Shown piece after piece: positions 1 to 7,296 of a stretch of 45,656 bases of DNA (position 1 is its first letter; each line of letters opens with the position of its first letter). Made by a program: the position numbers and the translations under genes. The notes below the pieces were generated by a model that had not been told where the DNA came from, did no database searches, and saw only the letters and a program-made list of their open reading frames with translations. The DNA is from Pseudomonadota bacterium (GTDB lineage: Bacteria; Pseudomonadota; Alphaproteobacteria; Sphingomonadales; Sphingomonadaceae): positions 1-45,656 of the forward strand of contig CAUJJI010000252.1 of the NCBI GenBank assembly GCA_963205265.1, in the 5' to 3' direction.

Positions 1-699
1 GTCCTCGAGCCGCACGGTCTTCTGGCAGCAGTCGATGATGTCTTCCTTGACCGACTTGGTCAGGCAGCCGCGCTCGCGCACGAAGGTGTGGAACAGCTTG
101 GTGATGCCTTCGCAGTGCAGGCTCTCGTCGCGCACCGACCAGCTGACGATCTGCCCCATGCCCTTCATCTTGTTGAAGCGCGGGAAGTTCATCAGCATGG
201 CGAAGCTGGCGAACAGCTGCAGCCCCTCGGTGAAGCCGCCGAACATGGCGAGCGTGCGGGCGATGTCCTCGTCCGAATCGACGCCGAAGGTGTGCAGGTA
301 GTCGTGCTTGGCCTTCAGCTCCTCGTACTCGAGGAACATGCCGTACTCGCTCTCGGGCATGCCGATCGTGTCGAGCAGGTGCGAATAGGCGGCGATGTGC
401 ACCGTCTCCATGTTCGAGAAGGCGGCGAGCATCATCTTGATCTCGGTCGGCTTGAACACGCGGCCGTATTTCTCGTGGTAGCAGTCCTGCACCTCGACGT
501 CGGCCTGGGTGAAGAAGCGGAAGATCTGGGTCAGCAGGTTGCGCTCGTGGTCCGAGATCTTCTGCGCCCAGTCGCGGCAATCCTCGCCGAGCGGGACTTC
601 TTCCGGCATCCAGTGGATCTGCTGCTGGCGCTTCCAGAAATCGTAGGCCCAGGGATATTCGAAGGGCTTGTAGGTCTTGCGGGCTTCGAGAAGGGGCAT
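1..699 (-). CDS. nrdB: Ribonucleoside-diphosphate reductase beta subunit, class Ia (3' end cut by window)
   Basis: This is the radical-bearing small subunit of aerobic ribonucleotide reductase, which makes deoxyribonucleotides together with NrdA. The 233 visible residues begin MPLLEARKTYKPFEYPW, and the C-terminus lies off the window. The diiron ligands can be read: Asp67, Glu98 and His101 (METVHIAAY), Glu158, Glu192 and His195 (RDESLHCEG). Tyr105 sits at the place of the radical tyrosine, Tyr122 in the E. coli protein, with a constant offset of 17. There is no N-terminal ATP-cone. The ATG at 699 has an AAAGG-type ribosome site. It lies 24 bases downstream of the GST stop, so the two are probably cotranscribed. 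Unusually, it is not next to nrdA, which starts about 6 kb away on the same strand. Confidence 0.95.
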   Translation of the reverse strand, partial: MPLLEARKTYKPFEYPWAYDFWKRQQQIHWMPEEVPLGEDCRDWAQKISDHERNLLTQIFRFFTQADVEVQDCYHEKYGRVFKPTEIKMMLAAFSNMETVHIAAYSHLLDTIGMPESEYGMFLEYEELKAKHDYLHTFGVDSDEDIARTLAMFGGFTEGLQLFASFAMLMNFPRFNKMKGMGQIVSWSVRDESLHCEGITKLFHTFVRERGCLTKSVKEDIIDCCQKTVRLED

Positions 700-723
700 T
701 TCGGGCGGCCTTTCAATAATGCA

Positions 724-1464
724 TCACTGTTCGACGACGGCGGTGAAATCGGCGGCCGGGACCTGTTCGGTACGGCCGAAGAACCTGTCGAGGTCCTCAC
801 GGGTCGCCGCCTTGCGGGTGCGGTTGGCGACTTCGCTGAAATCCTCGTGCGACCGGGCCTGCGCACGCTGCACGGCCGGCCTGGCAGCGATCCGTTCGCG
901 CCAGCGGACAAGCGCCGGATGCGCGGCGGGATCGAAGCCGTGTGCTTCGAGATAATAGCTCCAGGGGTGCATCGCCATATCCGCGATCGAGTAATCCCCA
1001 CCTGCGATCCATTCCCGGCTCGCCAGCCGCTCGTCGAGCAGGCGGTAGAGCCGCTCGGCCGCGGCGGCATAGCGGGCCTCGGCATAGGGTTCGGTGCCGG
1101 GGCGCAGGACCAGGCGGAAATGGTTGAGCTGGCCGAGCAGCGGGCCGTAGTTGGCCATCTGCACCATCAGCCAGTGCATCACCTCGGCCCGGGCGGGCTG
1201 GCCGGCGGGGAGGAACCTGCCTTCGCGCTCGCCGAGCCAGAGCATGATCGAACCCGATTCGGCGATCGGAAGGCCGAGCCGCGAATCCTCCAGCACCGGC
1301 ACCTTGCCGAGCGGGTTGAGCGCGAGGAAGGCGGGATCGAACTGTTCCTGCTTGAACACGGCGACATGCCGCGTCTCGTAGGCCAGCCCGCATTCCTCCA
1401 GCATCAGCAGGACCTTGGTGACATTGGGGCTGTTCATCCCGTGGAGAATCAGGCGGTCAGCCAT
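724..1464 (-). CDS. Glutathione S-transferase family protein (copy 1)
   Basis: This 246-residue cytosolic GST has an N-terminal thioredoxin-like domain (about residues 1-85) and a helical C-terminal domain (about 95-210, including GGDYSIADMAMHPWSYYL). The Ser-Pro-Asn near residues 12-14 resembles the N-terminal active-site region of Nu/YfcG-like bacterial GSTs, and NPLGKVPVL supplies the conserved cis-Pro loop. I chose the ATG at 1464 because GGAG lies 6 bases upstream; an ATG at 1476 has no good site. It precedes nrdB on the same strand and is divergent from the acidic gene at 1553. It is clearly paralogous to the GST at 3297-4058, which has the same SPN, NP(L/M)xKVPVL and YSIADM features. 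The substrate is unknown. Confidence 0.9.
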   Translation of the reverse strand: MADRLILHGMNSPNVTKVLLMLEECGLAYETRHVAVFKQEQFDPAFLALNPLGKVPVLEDSRLGLPIAESGSIMLWLGEREGRFLPAGQPARAEVMHWLMVQMANYGPLLGQLNHFRLVLRPGTEPYAEARYAAAAERLYRLLDERLASREWIAGGDYSIADMAMHPWSYYLEAHGFDPAAHPALVRWRERIAARPAVQRAQARSHEDFSEVANRTRKAATREDLDRFFGRTEQVPAADFTAVVEQ

Positions 1465-1494
1465 GGGCGGCTCCATCGGAGATAGTACACAGGT

Positions 1495-1519
1495 GGAACA
1501 TTCGTGGCGGCGGCGGGTT
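1495..1519 (+). promoter_or_regulatory. Candidate EcfG (general stress sigma) promoter
   Basis: GGAAC at 1495-1499 is followed after 16 bases by GGTT at 1516-1519. This resembles the alphaproteobacterial EcfG pattern GGAAC-N16/17-CGTT, with one mismatch in the -10. It lies about 34 bases before the ATG at 1553. The assignment is inferred from the pattern only. Confidence 0.45.
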
Positions 1520-1552
1520 TGCCTTGCGCAGGGACAACCTAGGAGAATCGCG

Positions 1553-1924
1553 ATGTCCAAGGGCGGCGAGTACGAACCCAACGATTCGCGCAACGTGACC
1601 GGTACGGCATCGACGCCGGACGGCCGCTGGACCAATACCGCAGGCAATCCGCCGCTCGCCGACGGCCAGTTCCCCGAGCCGCGGCTCGATCGAGACGACT
1701 ACGAGCTCGAGGACGACGATGACGGCGAGAGCGAGAAGTGGGACCGGGAAGACGATGACGAAGCCGGTGACGAAGACGAAGAGGGTGACGACGAGGATGG
1801 CGATGACGAGGACGACGAAGCCGAGGAAGATGCCCTCGTCGCTTTCGAACCCGACGCCGAATTGCTGCAGCGGCTGAAGCTCGCCGAGGACAGCCGCCGG
1901 CTGGAAGACCAGACTCGCCACTGA
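1553..1924 (+). CDS. Small, extremely acidic hypothetical protein
   Basis: The 123-residue protein has three parts. The N-terminus, MSKGGEYEPNDSRNVTG then TPDGRWTN, is polar. The middle, about residues 46-92, is almost entirely Asp and Glu. A short C-terminal helix-like tail contains ELLQRLKLAEDSRR. The ATG at 1553 has AGGAG 8 bases upstream. I do not recognise a named domain; such D/E runs are usually disordered and could bind cations or basic proteins. The leader (CAACCTAGGAGAATC) nearly matches that of the DUF2171 gene at 4211, and both have a GGAAC box upstream and a divergent GST gene. This suggests a shared stress regulon. It converges on the cupin operon, with only 2 bases between the stops. 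Confidence 0.85.
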   Translation: MSKGGEYEPNDSRNVTGTASTPDGRWTNTAGNPPLADGQFPEPRLDRDDYELEDDDDGESEKWDREDDDEAGDEDEEGDDEDGDDEDDEAEEDALVAFEPDAELLQRLKLAEDSRRLEDQTRH

Positions 1925-1926
1925 CA

Positions 1927-2400
1927 TCACCCGCCGCTTGCCACCGGCGCCGCCGGCAGCACGAAAGTGAGCAGGCGGGCCGGCCGGTCGCTGTCGTTGC
2001 GCCAGCCGTGCATGACGCCGCGGCAGATGCCGACGTCGCCCGCCCGCATCACCACGTCGCCGCTTTCCAGCACCAGCACCACCTCGCCTTCGAGCACGAA
2101 GAAATGGTCGGCGGTATTGGTGAAATGCATGCCGGGATCGTCGCGGCCCAGGCCAGGCGCATATTCGACGAACATGAAGCTGTAGAACGGGCCGAACAGC
2201 CGCTCCATGCTGAACGGGGCGAGGCCTTCGGCCAGCGGCGCGGCATTGTCTGCCACTGGGCCGGCGGCGGCACCCGACCAGAGATTGGCGACCGCCATCG
2301 TCTCGATCTCCGCCGGGAAGGCGATGCGCTCGTCGTGGATCACGCAGCTTCGGCCGTCGGCGTCGAGACCGGCGACGACGCGCCGCGGGGCATTGCTCAT
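1927..2400 (-). CDS. Cupin-domain protein, third of three tandem copies
   Basis: This single-domain cupin of 157 residues opens with RRVVAGLDADGRSC, an element shared by its two neighbours. Cupin motif 1 is near residues 90-106 (His92, His99, Glu104 or Glu106). Motif 2 is near 121-135 (Gly121, His131, Asn135, in RGVMHGWRN). These residues could bind a metal. The ATG at 2400 overlaps the stop of the preceding cupin gene (ATGA), so translation is coupled. It is the last gene of the GST-cupin operon and the most divergent of the three. No enzymatic function can be assigned from sequence alone; small cupins may be isomerases, dioxygenases or simple binders. Confidence 0.85.
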   Translation of the reverse strand: MSNAPRRVVAGLDADGRSCVIHDERIAFPAEIETMAVANLWSGAAAGPVADNAAPLAEGLAPFSMERLFGPFYSFMFVEYAPGLGRDDPGMHFTNTADHFFVLEGEVVLVLESGDVVMRAGDVGICRGVMHGWRNDSDRPARLLTFVLPAAPVASGG

Positions 2401-2849
2401 ACCGTTCTTCCTTTTCCGACCGGCAGTGCCGGCAGGGTGATGCTGGCCATGACCGCGGTTTCGGGTCCGTCGTTGCGCCAGGCGTGGATCACGCCGCGGT
2501 CGACGATGAAGTCGCCGGGACCCAGCCTTGCCTCGCCGCTCTCGAGCTCGAGGACGACCGTGCCTTCCAGCACGACGAGGTAGTCGATCGTGTCGGTCGC
2601 ATGCATGAAGCGGCCCATGTCGGGCGGCAGCTCGACCAGCAGGAAATTGCTGCCGCCGTCGTGCAGCATGTCCATCGTGTAGGGCGCGGCGGCGTCGTCG
2701 CGGCCTGCATTGTCGGCGGGCAGGGCGGCGGTGCGCCAGACGAGGTTGGTCGCCGCGTCGAAACGCGGCACTTCGCCGTCGATGATCACGCAGCTCCGGC
2801 CCTCGGCGTCGAGCCCGGTGACGACGCGGCGGTAGGTCCTCGCGCTCAT
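2397..2849 (-). CDS. Cupin-domain protein, second of three tandem copies
   Basis: This 150-residue cupin begins MSARTYRRVVTGLDAEGRSC. The second conserved block reads GPGDFIVDRGVIHAWRN, with the expected Gly, His and Asn. The first block, MHATDTIDYLVVLEG, keeps one His but has Asp-Tyr where the first copy has Asp-His, so metal ligation may differ. Both ends overlap neighbouring cupin genes by 4 bases (ATGA). It is close in sequence to the 2846-3304 copy (shared HATDTIDYLV and GDF(I/V)VDRGV), which points to local duplication. The role is unknown. Confidence 0.87.
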   Translation of the reverse strand: MSARTYRRVVTGLDAEGRSCVIIDGEVPRFDAATNLVWRTAALPADNAGRDDAAAPYTMDMLHDGGSNFLLVELPPDMGRFMHATDTIDYLVVLEGTVVLELESGEARLGPGDFIVDRGVIHAWRNDGPETAVMASITLPALPVGKGRTV

Positions 2850-3304
2850 ATCGTCCTGCCTTTCCCGACCGGATGGGCCGGCAGGTTGACTACCGCGGCG
2901 ACGCAGGGCTCGTCGTGCGGGTTGCGCCAGCCGTGCATCACCCCGCGGTCGACGACGAAGTCGCCCGGACGGAGATCGACCTCGCCCTGCTCGAGCACGA
3001 GCGTCACCCGGCCCTGCAGGATCACCAGGTAGTCGATCGTATCGGTGGCGTGCATCAGCGCCGGGGTCTGGGCCGGGAACTGGCAGATGGCGAAGTTGGA
3101 GCCCGGCGTGTGCAGCATCTCCACCGCATAGGGCGCCACCGGATCGTCGTTGCCCGCATTGTCGGCGGGCTGGCTGTCGGTGCGCCAGGCGAGTGCCGCA
3201 GTCATCGCGTTGAAGCGCGGGATCGCTCCGTCGATGACGACGCAGCTGTTCCCTTCCGGGTCGAGGCCGGTGACGACGCGGCGGTGGGCGAGCGGGTCAG
3301 ACAA
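2846..3304 (-). CDS. Cupin-domain protein, first of three tandem copies; TTG start
   Basis: This 152-residue cupin is read from a TTG at 3304. No ATG is available that keeps the conserved start; alignment with the neighbouring copies (MSxxxxRRVVTGLD) puts the start here, and AGGAG lies 8 bases upstream. Motif 1 is MHATDTIDYLVILQG; motif 2 is RPGDFVVDRGVMHGWRN, with His and Asn. It overlaps the GST stop by 8 bases and the next cupin start by 4 bases, so GST and three cupins form one tightly coupled operon. The first motif lacks the usual second His and has Gln in place of the Glu seen in its neighbours, so metal binding may be weak or altered. Confidence 0.83.
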   Translation of the reverse strand: MSDPLAHRRVVTGLDPEGNSCVVIDGAIPRFNAMTAALAWRTDSQPADNAGNDDPVAPYAVEMLHTPGSNFAICQFPAQTPALMHATDTIDYLVILQGRVTLVLEQGEVDLRPGDFVVDRGVMHGWRNPHDEPCVAAVVNLPAHPVGKGRTI

Positions 3305-4058
3305 GTCCGCCTCTCCTCTCGTTCTGCCCCTTGAAGGCTGCCGCAGCCTGCGCGTCGGGAGCGGGAATGTGAAGCCCCGCGAACAGCTCGTGCTGCTCGG
3401 GCGTGGCGGCCATGCGGTCGGCATGGTCGGCATCGCCCCAGGCGAGGATCGCCTGTGCCGCGCGCTCGACCGCCGGCCGCGCCGCGATCCGCGCTTTCCA
3501 CGCTTCGAGGCGCGGGAATTCGGCAAGGTCCATGCCGTGCCGCTTGAGGTAGCGCGACCAGGGGTAGGCCGCCATGTCGGCGATCGAATAGATTTCTCCG
3601 CCCAGCCATTCGGCCTCGCCGAGGCGCCGCTCGAGCACGCGGTAGACCTGCGCCGCCATGTGGCGGAAGCGGCGCGCGGCATAGGGTTCGGCCTGGGCTT
3701 GCAGCCGGAAATGGCTGTGCTGGCCCAGCGCCGGGCCGACGTTCGCCACTTGCAGCATCAGCCACTTGAGCACGTCCCAGCGCCCCGGTCCTGCGGCCGG
3801 CAGGAATTGCGGGCCATAGCTCTCGGCAAGGTAGATGAGGATGGCACCCGATTCGAAGATCGGCACGGCGCCCGCGGGACCTTCGGGATCGCGCAGCACC
3901 GGCACCTTGGCCATCGGGTTGAGCGCCAGGAACGCCTCGTCGTACTGCTCGCCACGGAACACGGCGACGCGCTCGCCGCGCCAGGGCAGCCCGATTTCCT
4001 CGAGCGCGATCAGCACCTTGCGGACATTCGGGCTGGACATGCCGTAGAGCGTGATCAT
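3297..4058 (-). CDS. Glutathione S-transferase family protein (copy 2), heads GST-cupin operon
   Basis: This 253-residue GST begins MITLYGMSSPNVRKVL. Ser-Pro-Asn is at residues 9-11, a NPMAKVPVL loop follows, then an ESGAI glutathione-binding block and a helical C-terminal domain with EIYSIADMAAYPWSRYL. The ATG at 4058 has GAGG 8 bases upstream, a better fit than the ATG at 4064. It is the promoter-proximal gene of the operon continuing into three cupin genes, so the GST and cupins may act on the same small molecule. It is a paralogue of the GST at 724-1464. The C-terminal 40 residues (to NERRGGLV) extend beyond the core fold. Confidence 0.9.
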   Translation of the reverse strand: MITLYGMSSPNVRKVLIALEEIGLPWRGERVAVFRGEQYDEAFLALNPMAKVPVLRDPEGPAGAVPIFESGAILIYLAESYGPQFLPAAGPGRWDVLKWLMLQVANVGPALGQHSHFRLQAQAEPYAARRFRHMAAQVYRVLERRLGEAEWLGGEIYSIADMAAYPWSRYLKRHGMDLAEFPRLEAWKARIAARPAVERAAQAILAWGDADHADRMAATPEQHELFAGLHIPAPDAQAAAAFKGQNERRGGLV

Positions 4059-4129
4059 GCCCATGCCCTCGCGTGGCCATGCCCGGACGGCCAATGCGCC
4101 GGCAAGTGGGATGAAGCGAGCGGCACGGC

Positions 4130-4155
4130 GGAACAGTCTGGCCTTGCGGCGCATT
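4130..4155 (+). promoter_or_regulatory. Candidate EcfG-type promoter
   Basis: GGAAC at 4130-4134 is followed after 17 bases by CATT at 4152-4155, near the EcfG pattern GGAAC-N16/17-CGTT. It lies upstream of the DUF2171 gene. The -35 fits better than the -10. The matching arrangement before the acidic gene at 1553 supports the call. Confidence 0.35.
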
Positions 4156-4210
4156 GTCCCGGCAGAGCAGCGGCGATCGGCCGCCTGCCACGCAACCCAG
4201 GAGAATCCCC

Positions 4211-4660
4211 ATGGAACAGCCTCGCGACGAGAACCGCCCTGACGGAAGCCGCCAGCCCCAGCAGGAACAGCAGAGCCAGAGCGGTGCCGGCAACCAGGCC
4301 GGCCAGCAACAGCAGCAGACCGGCGCCGGCCGCGAGCAGGGTGGCCAGCAGCAGGGCGGCCAGAGCACTGCCGGACAGCAGCAGCAGTTCGATGCGAGCA
4401 GCGGCCAGATGTCGGGCGGCGGCGACCAGGGCAGTCTTGCCGAACAGATCCGCGAGCACATGGATGTGATCGACCAGAACGGCGCGCGCGTCGGCACCGT
4501 CGATCAGGTCGACGGCGACAGGATCAAGCTGACCCGGGACAGCACGGCGAGCGGCGAGCACGAATACCTGCCGCTCAGCGAGGTCGCCGGCATCGAAAGC
4601 GGCTGCATCCGCTTGCGCCAGCAGGGCGGCGCGGGTTTCGGCATGGAAAGCGGAAACTGA
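4211..4660 (+). CDS. DUF2171-domain protein with Gln-rich N-terminus
   Basis: The protein has 149 residues. The first 80 are low-complexity Gln/Gly/Ser (QQQQQ runs), probably disordered. The C-terminal 65 or so match the DUF2171 pattern: IREHMDVIDQNGARVGTVD, then GDRIKLTRD, then a YLPLSEV segment, a PRC-barrel-like beta domain. The ATG at 4211 has AGGAG 7 bases upstream, in a leader almost identical to that of the gene at 1553. In sphingomonads DUF2171 proteins tend to occur in stress contexts, and the GGAAC box fits that, but the biochemical role is unknown. It is divergent from the GST-cupin operon and ends in a clear terminator. Confidence 0.85.
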   Translation: MEQPRDENRPDGSRQPQQEQQSQSGAGNQAGQQQQQTGAGREQGGQQQGGQSTAGQQQQFDASSGQMSGGGDQGSLAEQIREHMDVIDQNGARVGTVDQVDGDRIKLTRDSTASGEHEYLPLSEVAGIESGCIRLRQQGGAGFGMESGN

Positions 4661-4703
4661 TCGATCGCTGATACATCGCGGCGCGGAACAGGTGTCGCGG
4701 CGG

Positions 4704-4734
4704 AACGCCCCTCTCGCGTGGAGAGGGGCGTTTT
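4704..4734 (+). terminator. Rho-independent terminator
   Basis: A perfect 12-bp stem (4704-4715 paired with 4721-4732) with a 5-base loop runs into TTTT at 4731-4734. It lies 43 bases after the DUF2171 stop. On the opposite strand, after nrdA, the stem is followed only by TTCC, so it would work weakly there. Confidence 0.8.
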
Positions 4735-4764
4735 GCATGGGCGCAGAAGCGACCGGCCGGCCCG

Positions 4765-6822
4765 TCACTGGCAGGCCAGGCATTCCTCGTAGTCGGTCTT
4801 GGCCTCGAGCTCGAACTTGGGAGCCTCGGCGGTGTTGTCGGCCTCGACGCCGCCAGCGAAACCGGCGCGCTGCACGCTCTTCGAACGCAGGTAGTAGAGC
4901 GACTTGATGCCCTTCTCCCAGGCCTGGAAGTGCAGCATCATCAGGTCCCACTTGTCGACGTCGGCGGGAATGTAGAGGTTCAGCGACTGCGCCTGGTCGA
5001 TATAGGGCGTGCGGTCGGCGGCGACTTCGAGCAGCCAGCGCTGGTCGATCTCGAAGCTGGTCTTGTAGACCGCCTTTTCCTCGGGCGAGAGGAAGTCGAG
5101 GTGCTGGACCGAGCCGCCGTGCTCGAGGATCGAGTTCCAGACGTTGGTCGAATCCTTGCTCTTCGCCTGCAGCAGCGCCTCGAGATAGGGGTTCTTGACG
5201 ACGAAGCTGCCCGACAGCGTCTTGTGCGTGTAGATGTTCGCCGGGATCGGCTCGATGCAGGCGGACGTGCCGCCGCAGATGATGCTGATCGAGGCAGTCG
5301 GCGCGATCGCCATCTTGCAGCTGAAGCGCTGCATCACGCCCATGTCGGCGGCATCGGGGCAGGCGCCGCGTTCCTGCGCCAGCAGCAGCGAGGCCTCGTC
5401 CGCCTTGGCGGCGATGTGCTTGAACATCTTGAGGTTCCAGGCCTTGGCCATGGCGCTTTCGAAAGCGATGCCCTTCTTCTGCAGGAAGGAATGGAAGCCC
5501 ATCACCCCCATGCCGACCGAACGCTCGCGCGCGGCCGAATACTTGGCGCGGGCCATTTCGTCGGGCGCGCGGTCGATGTAGTCCTGCAGCACGTTGTCGA
5601 GGAAGCGCATGACGTCCTCGACGAAGCGCTCCTCGCCTTGCCACTCGTCCCAGCTCTCGAGATTGAGCGACGACAGGCAGCAGACCGCCGTGCGGTCGTT
5701 GCCGAGGTGGTCGCGTCCGGTCGGCAGGGTGATTTCCGAGCAGAGGTTCGAGGTCGAGACCTTCAGCCCCAGGTCGCGGTGATGCTTTGGCATCATCCGG
5801 TTCACCGTGTCGGAGAAGACGATATAGGGCTCGCCCGTCGCCAGCCGGGTCTCGACCAGCTTCTGGAACAGTGAGCGCGCATCGACCGTGGCGCGGACCG
5901 AGCCGTCCTTCGGGCTCCTGAGGTCGAACTCGGCACCGGCGGCTACGGCCTGCATGAAGTCGTCGGTGACGAGCACGCCGTGGTGGAGGTTGAGCGCCTT
6001 GCGGTTGAAGTCGCCCGAAGGCTTGCGGATCTCGAGGAACTCCTCGATCTCGGGGTGCGAGATGTCGAGATAGCAGGCGGCCGAGCCGCGGCGCAGCGAG
6101 CCCTGCGAGATCGCCAGAGTCAGGCTGTCCATCACCCGGACGAAGGGAATGATCCCGCTGGTCTTGCCGTTGAGCCCGACCGGCTCGCCGATGCCGCGCA
6201 CCTGGCCCCAGTAAGTGCCGATGCCGCCGCCGCGCGACGCCAGCCAGACGTTCTCGTTCCACGTGCCGACGATGCCTTCAAGGCTGTCGTCGACCGAATT
6301 CAGGTAGCACGAGATCGGCAGGCCGCGGCCGGTGCCGCCGTTCGACAGTACCGGCGTCGCCGGCATGAACCACAGCTTCGAGATATAGTCGTAGAGCCGC
6401 TGGGCATGGTCCTGGTCGTCGGCATAGGCATCGGCGACGCGGGCGAACAGGTCCTGGTACTTCTCGCCGGGCAGGAGGTAGCGGTCGTCGAGCGTGTCCT
6501 TGCCGAAATCGGTGAGCAGCGCATCGCGATCGGCATCGGTGACGACGGCGAAGCGCCGGGCCATCACCGCCTTGGAATCGGGCCTGGCCGCCGCAGCCGC
6601 GGCTTTCGCCACGCCCGCCAGCGCCTGTTCGCCCAGTTGCTCGACCAGAGCCGCCGAGCCGAGATCGGTCTTTTCCGCCATTGCCACTGCCGGGGCTGCG
6701 CCCCTCTCCTTGCTGTCCTCGCCGCGACCCGATGCCGAGGCCTGCCTTTCCGGCGCTTCCGCCGGAAACAGCTCTGCTTCTACGCCATCCATCGCCGCGT
6801 CGCTTCCGTTCCTGAAATCCAC
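4765..6822 (-). CDS. nrdA: Ribonucleoside-diphosphate reductase alpha subunit, class Ia
   Basis: This is the catalytic subunit of aerobic ribonucleotide reductase, 685 residues. Visible features are SCYLNS (substrate-site Cys), NLCSEI (radical Cys with flanking Asn and Glu), VCCLSSLN (second substrate-site Cys), and the C-terminal shuttle pair Cys681/Cys684 in EECLACQ. The first 75 or so residues are Ala/Glu-rich and show no ATP-cone, so the usual dATP activity switch seems absent, consistent with the short length (E. coli has about 760). I place the start at GTG 6822 (MDFRNGSDAAM) because AGGGG lies 7 bases upstream. The partner nrdB is 4 kb downstream, separated by GST and cupin genes. NrdR-type boxes lie about 210-260 bases upstream. 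Confidence 0.95.
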   Translation of the reverse strand: MDFRNGSDAAMDGVEAELFPAEAPERQASASGRGEDSKERGAAPAVAMAEKTDLGSAALVEQLGEQALAGVAKAAAAAARPDSKAVMARRFAVVTDADRDALLTDFGKDTLDDRYLLPGEKYQDLFARVADAYADDQDHAQRLYDYISKLWFMPATPVLSNGGTGRGLPISCYLNSVDDSLEGIVGTWNENVWLASRGGGIGTYWGQVRGIGEPVGLNGKTSGIIPFVRVMDSLTLAISQGSLRRGSAACYLDISHPEIEEFLEIRKPSGDFNRKALNLHHGVLVTDDFMQAVAAGAEFDLRSPKDGSVRATVDARSLFQKLVETRLATGEPYIVFSDTVNRMMPKHHRDLGLKVSTSNLCSEITLPTGRDHLGNDRTAVCCLSSLNLESWDEWQGEERFVEDVMRFLDNVLQDYIDRAPDEMARAKYSAARERSVGMGVMGFHSFLQKKGIAFESAMAKAWNLKMFKHIAAKADEASLLLAQERGACPDAADMGVMQRFSCKMAIAPTASISIICGGTSACIEPIPANIYTHKTLSGSFVVKNPYLEALLQAKSKDSTNVWNSILEHGGSVQHLDFLSPEEKAVYKTSFEIDQRWLLEVAADRTPYIDQAQSLNLYIPADVDKWDLMMLHFQAWEKGIKSLYYLRSKSVQRAGFAGGVEADNTAEAPKFELEAKTDYEECLACQ

Positions 6823-7031
6823 GTTTATGCCCCTGTGTTCCCGAATTGCCTCCGCGGCAGGCTGTTCGCCTCTGTTCCGCATCCGTTCGACTCAGCCGGC
6901 AATCGCCCAGCTTAGCAGGAATCGGAACGAAAGGGGAATATCTTTACCACTTTCGTCCGCAGCCGCGGCACTGCAAGCACTTCCAGAACCAGCGAATCCC
7001 CTTCGGGCGCCGACCATGGGCGCTGGCGAAG

Positions 7032-7080
7032 AATCTAGGTCTAGAGGTCCCCCCGTTTACCGGACCACTATCCATAGTGG
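7032..7080 (-). promoter_or_regulatory. Tandem NrdR-type operator boxes
   Basis: Two 16-bp boxes share the core CTA-N4-TAG at the same register. Box 1 is at 7065-7080 (CCACTATCCATAGTGG, perfect 7-bp arms). Box 2 is at 7032-7047, whose inner TCTAGGTCTAGA is palindromic. Their centres are 33 bp apart, about three helical turns, the arrangement known for NrdR, the ATP/dATP-sensing repressor of RNR genes. The placement upstream of nrdA fits. Confidence 0.7.
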
Positions 7081-7101
7081 CCTATTCTGATTCGCGCGCA
7101 A
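7074..7101 (-). promoter_or_regulatory. Putative nrdA promoter overlapping NrdR box 1
   Basis: On the minus strand TTGCGC (7101-7096) is separated by 16 bases from CACTAT (7079-7074). The -10 candidate lies inside the upstream NrdR-type box, as expected for repression. The hexamers are only moderate matches. Confidence 0.4.
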
Positions 7102-7296
7102 GAGGGTAAATCGGACGGAAACCATCCCGAGCGGCCTGTCCCGCCGCCACCCGCGATGTTGCATTGCAGCGACGCGTGGGAAAGGCTGGGTCCGTGGCGG
7201 GCGCAAGAGTCAAAATGAATCTGTGCAAATATTTTTGGCCGGCCATGTTCGGAAATCCTCCCCGGGCAAGCTCGGGAAGGACCGTCCGAGCCGGAC

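Larger units (their letters stand above)
6823..7296. other. Intergenic leader and promoter region of nrdA, no gene seen
   Basis: This 474-base stretch separates nrdA from the acyl-CoA dehydrogenase stop. I see no convincing gene on either strand. It contains the NrdR-type boxes and putative promoter described separately, followed by a long nrdA leader of about 245 bases. From 7110 to 7296 I see nothing distinctive. Confidence 0.6.

Noticed and set aside
4055..6262. Long open frame of 735 codons on the minus strand overlapping nrdA and the DUF2171 gene
   Set aside because: Arg/Gly-rich translation without domains; it is an off-frame shadow of nrdA in high-GC DNA.
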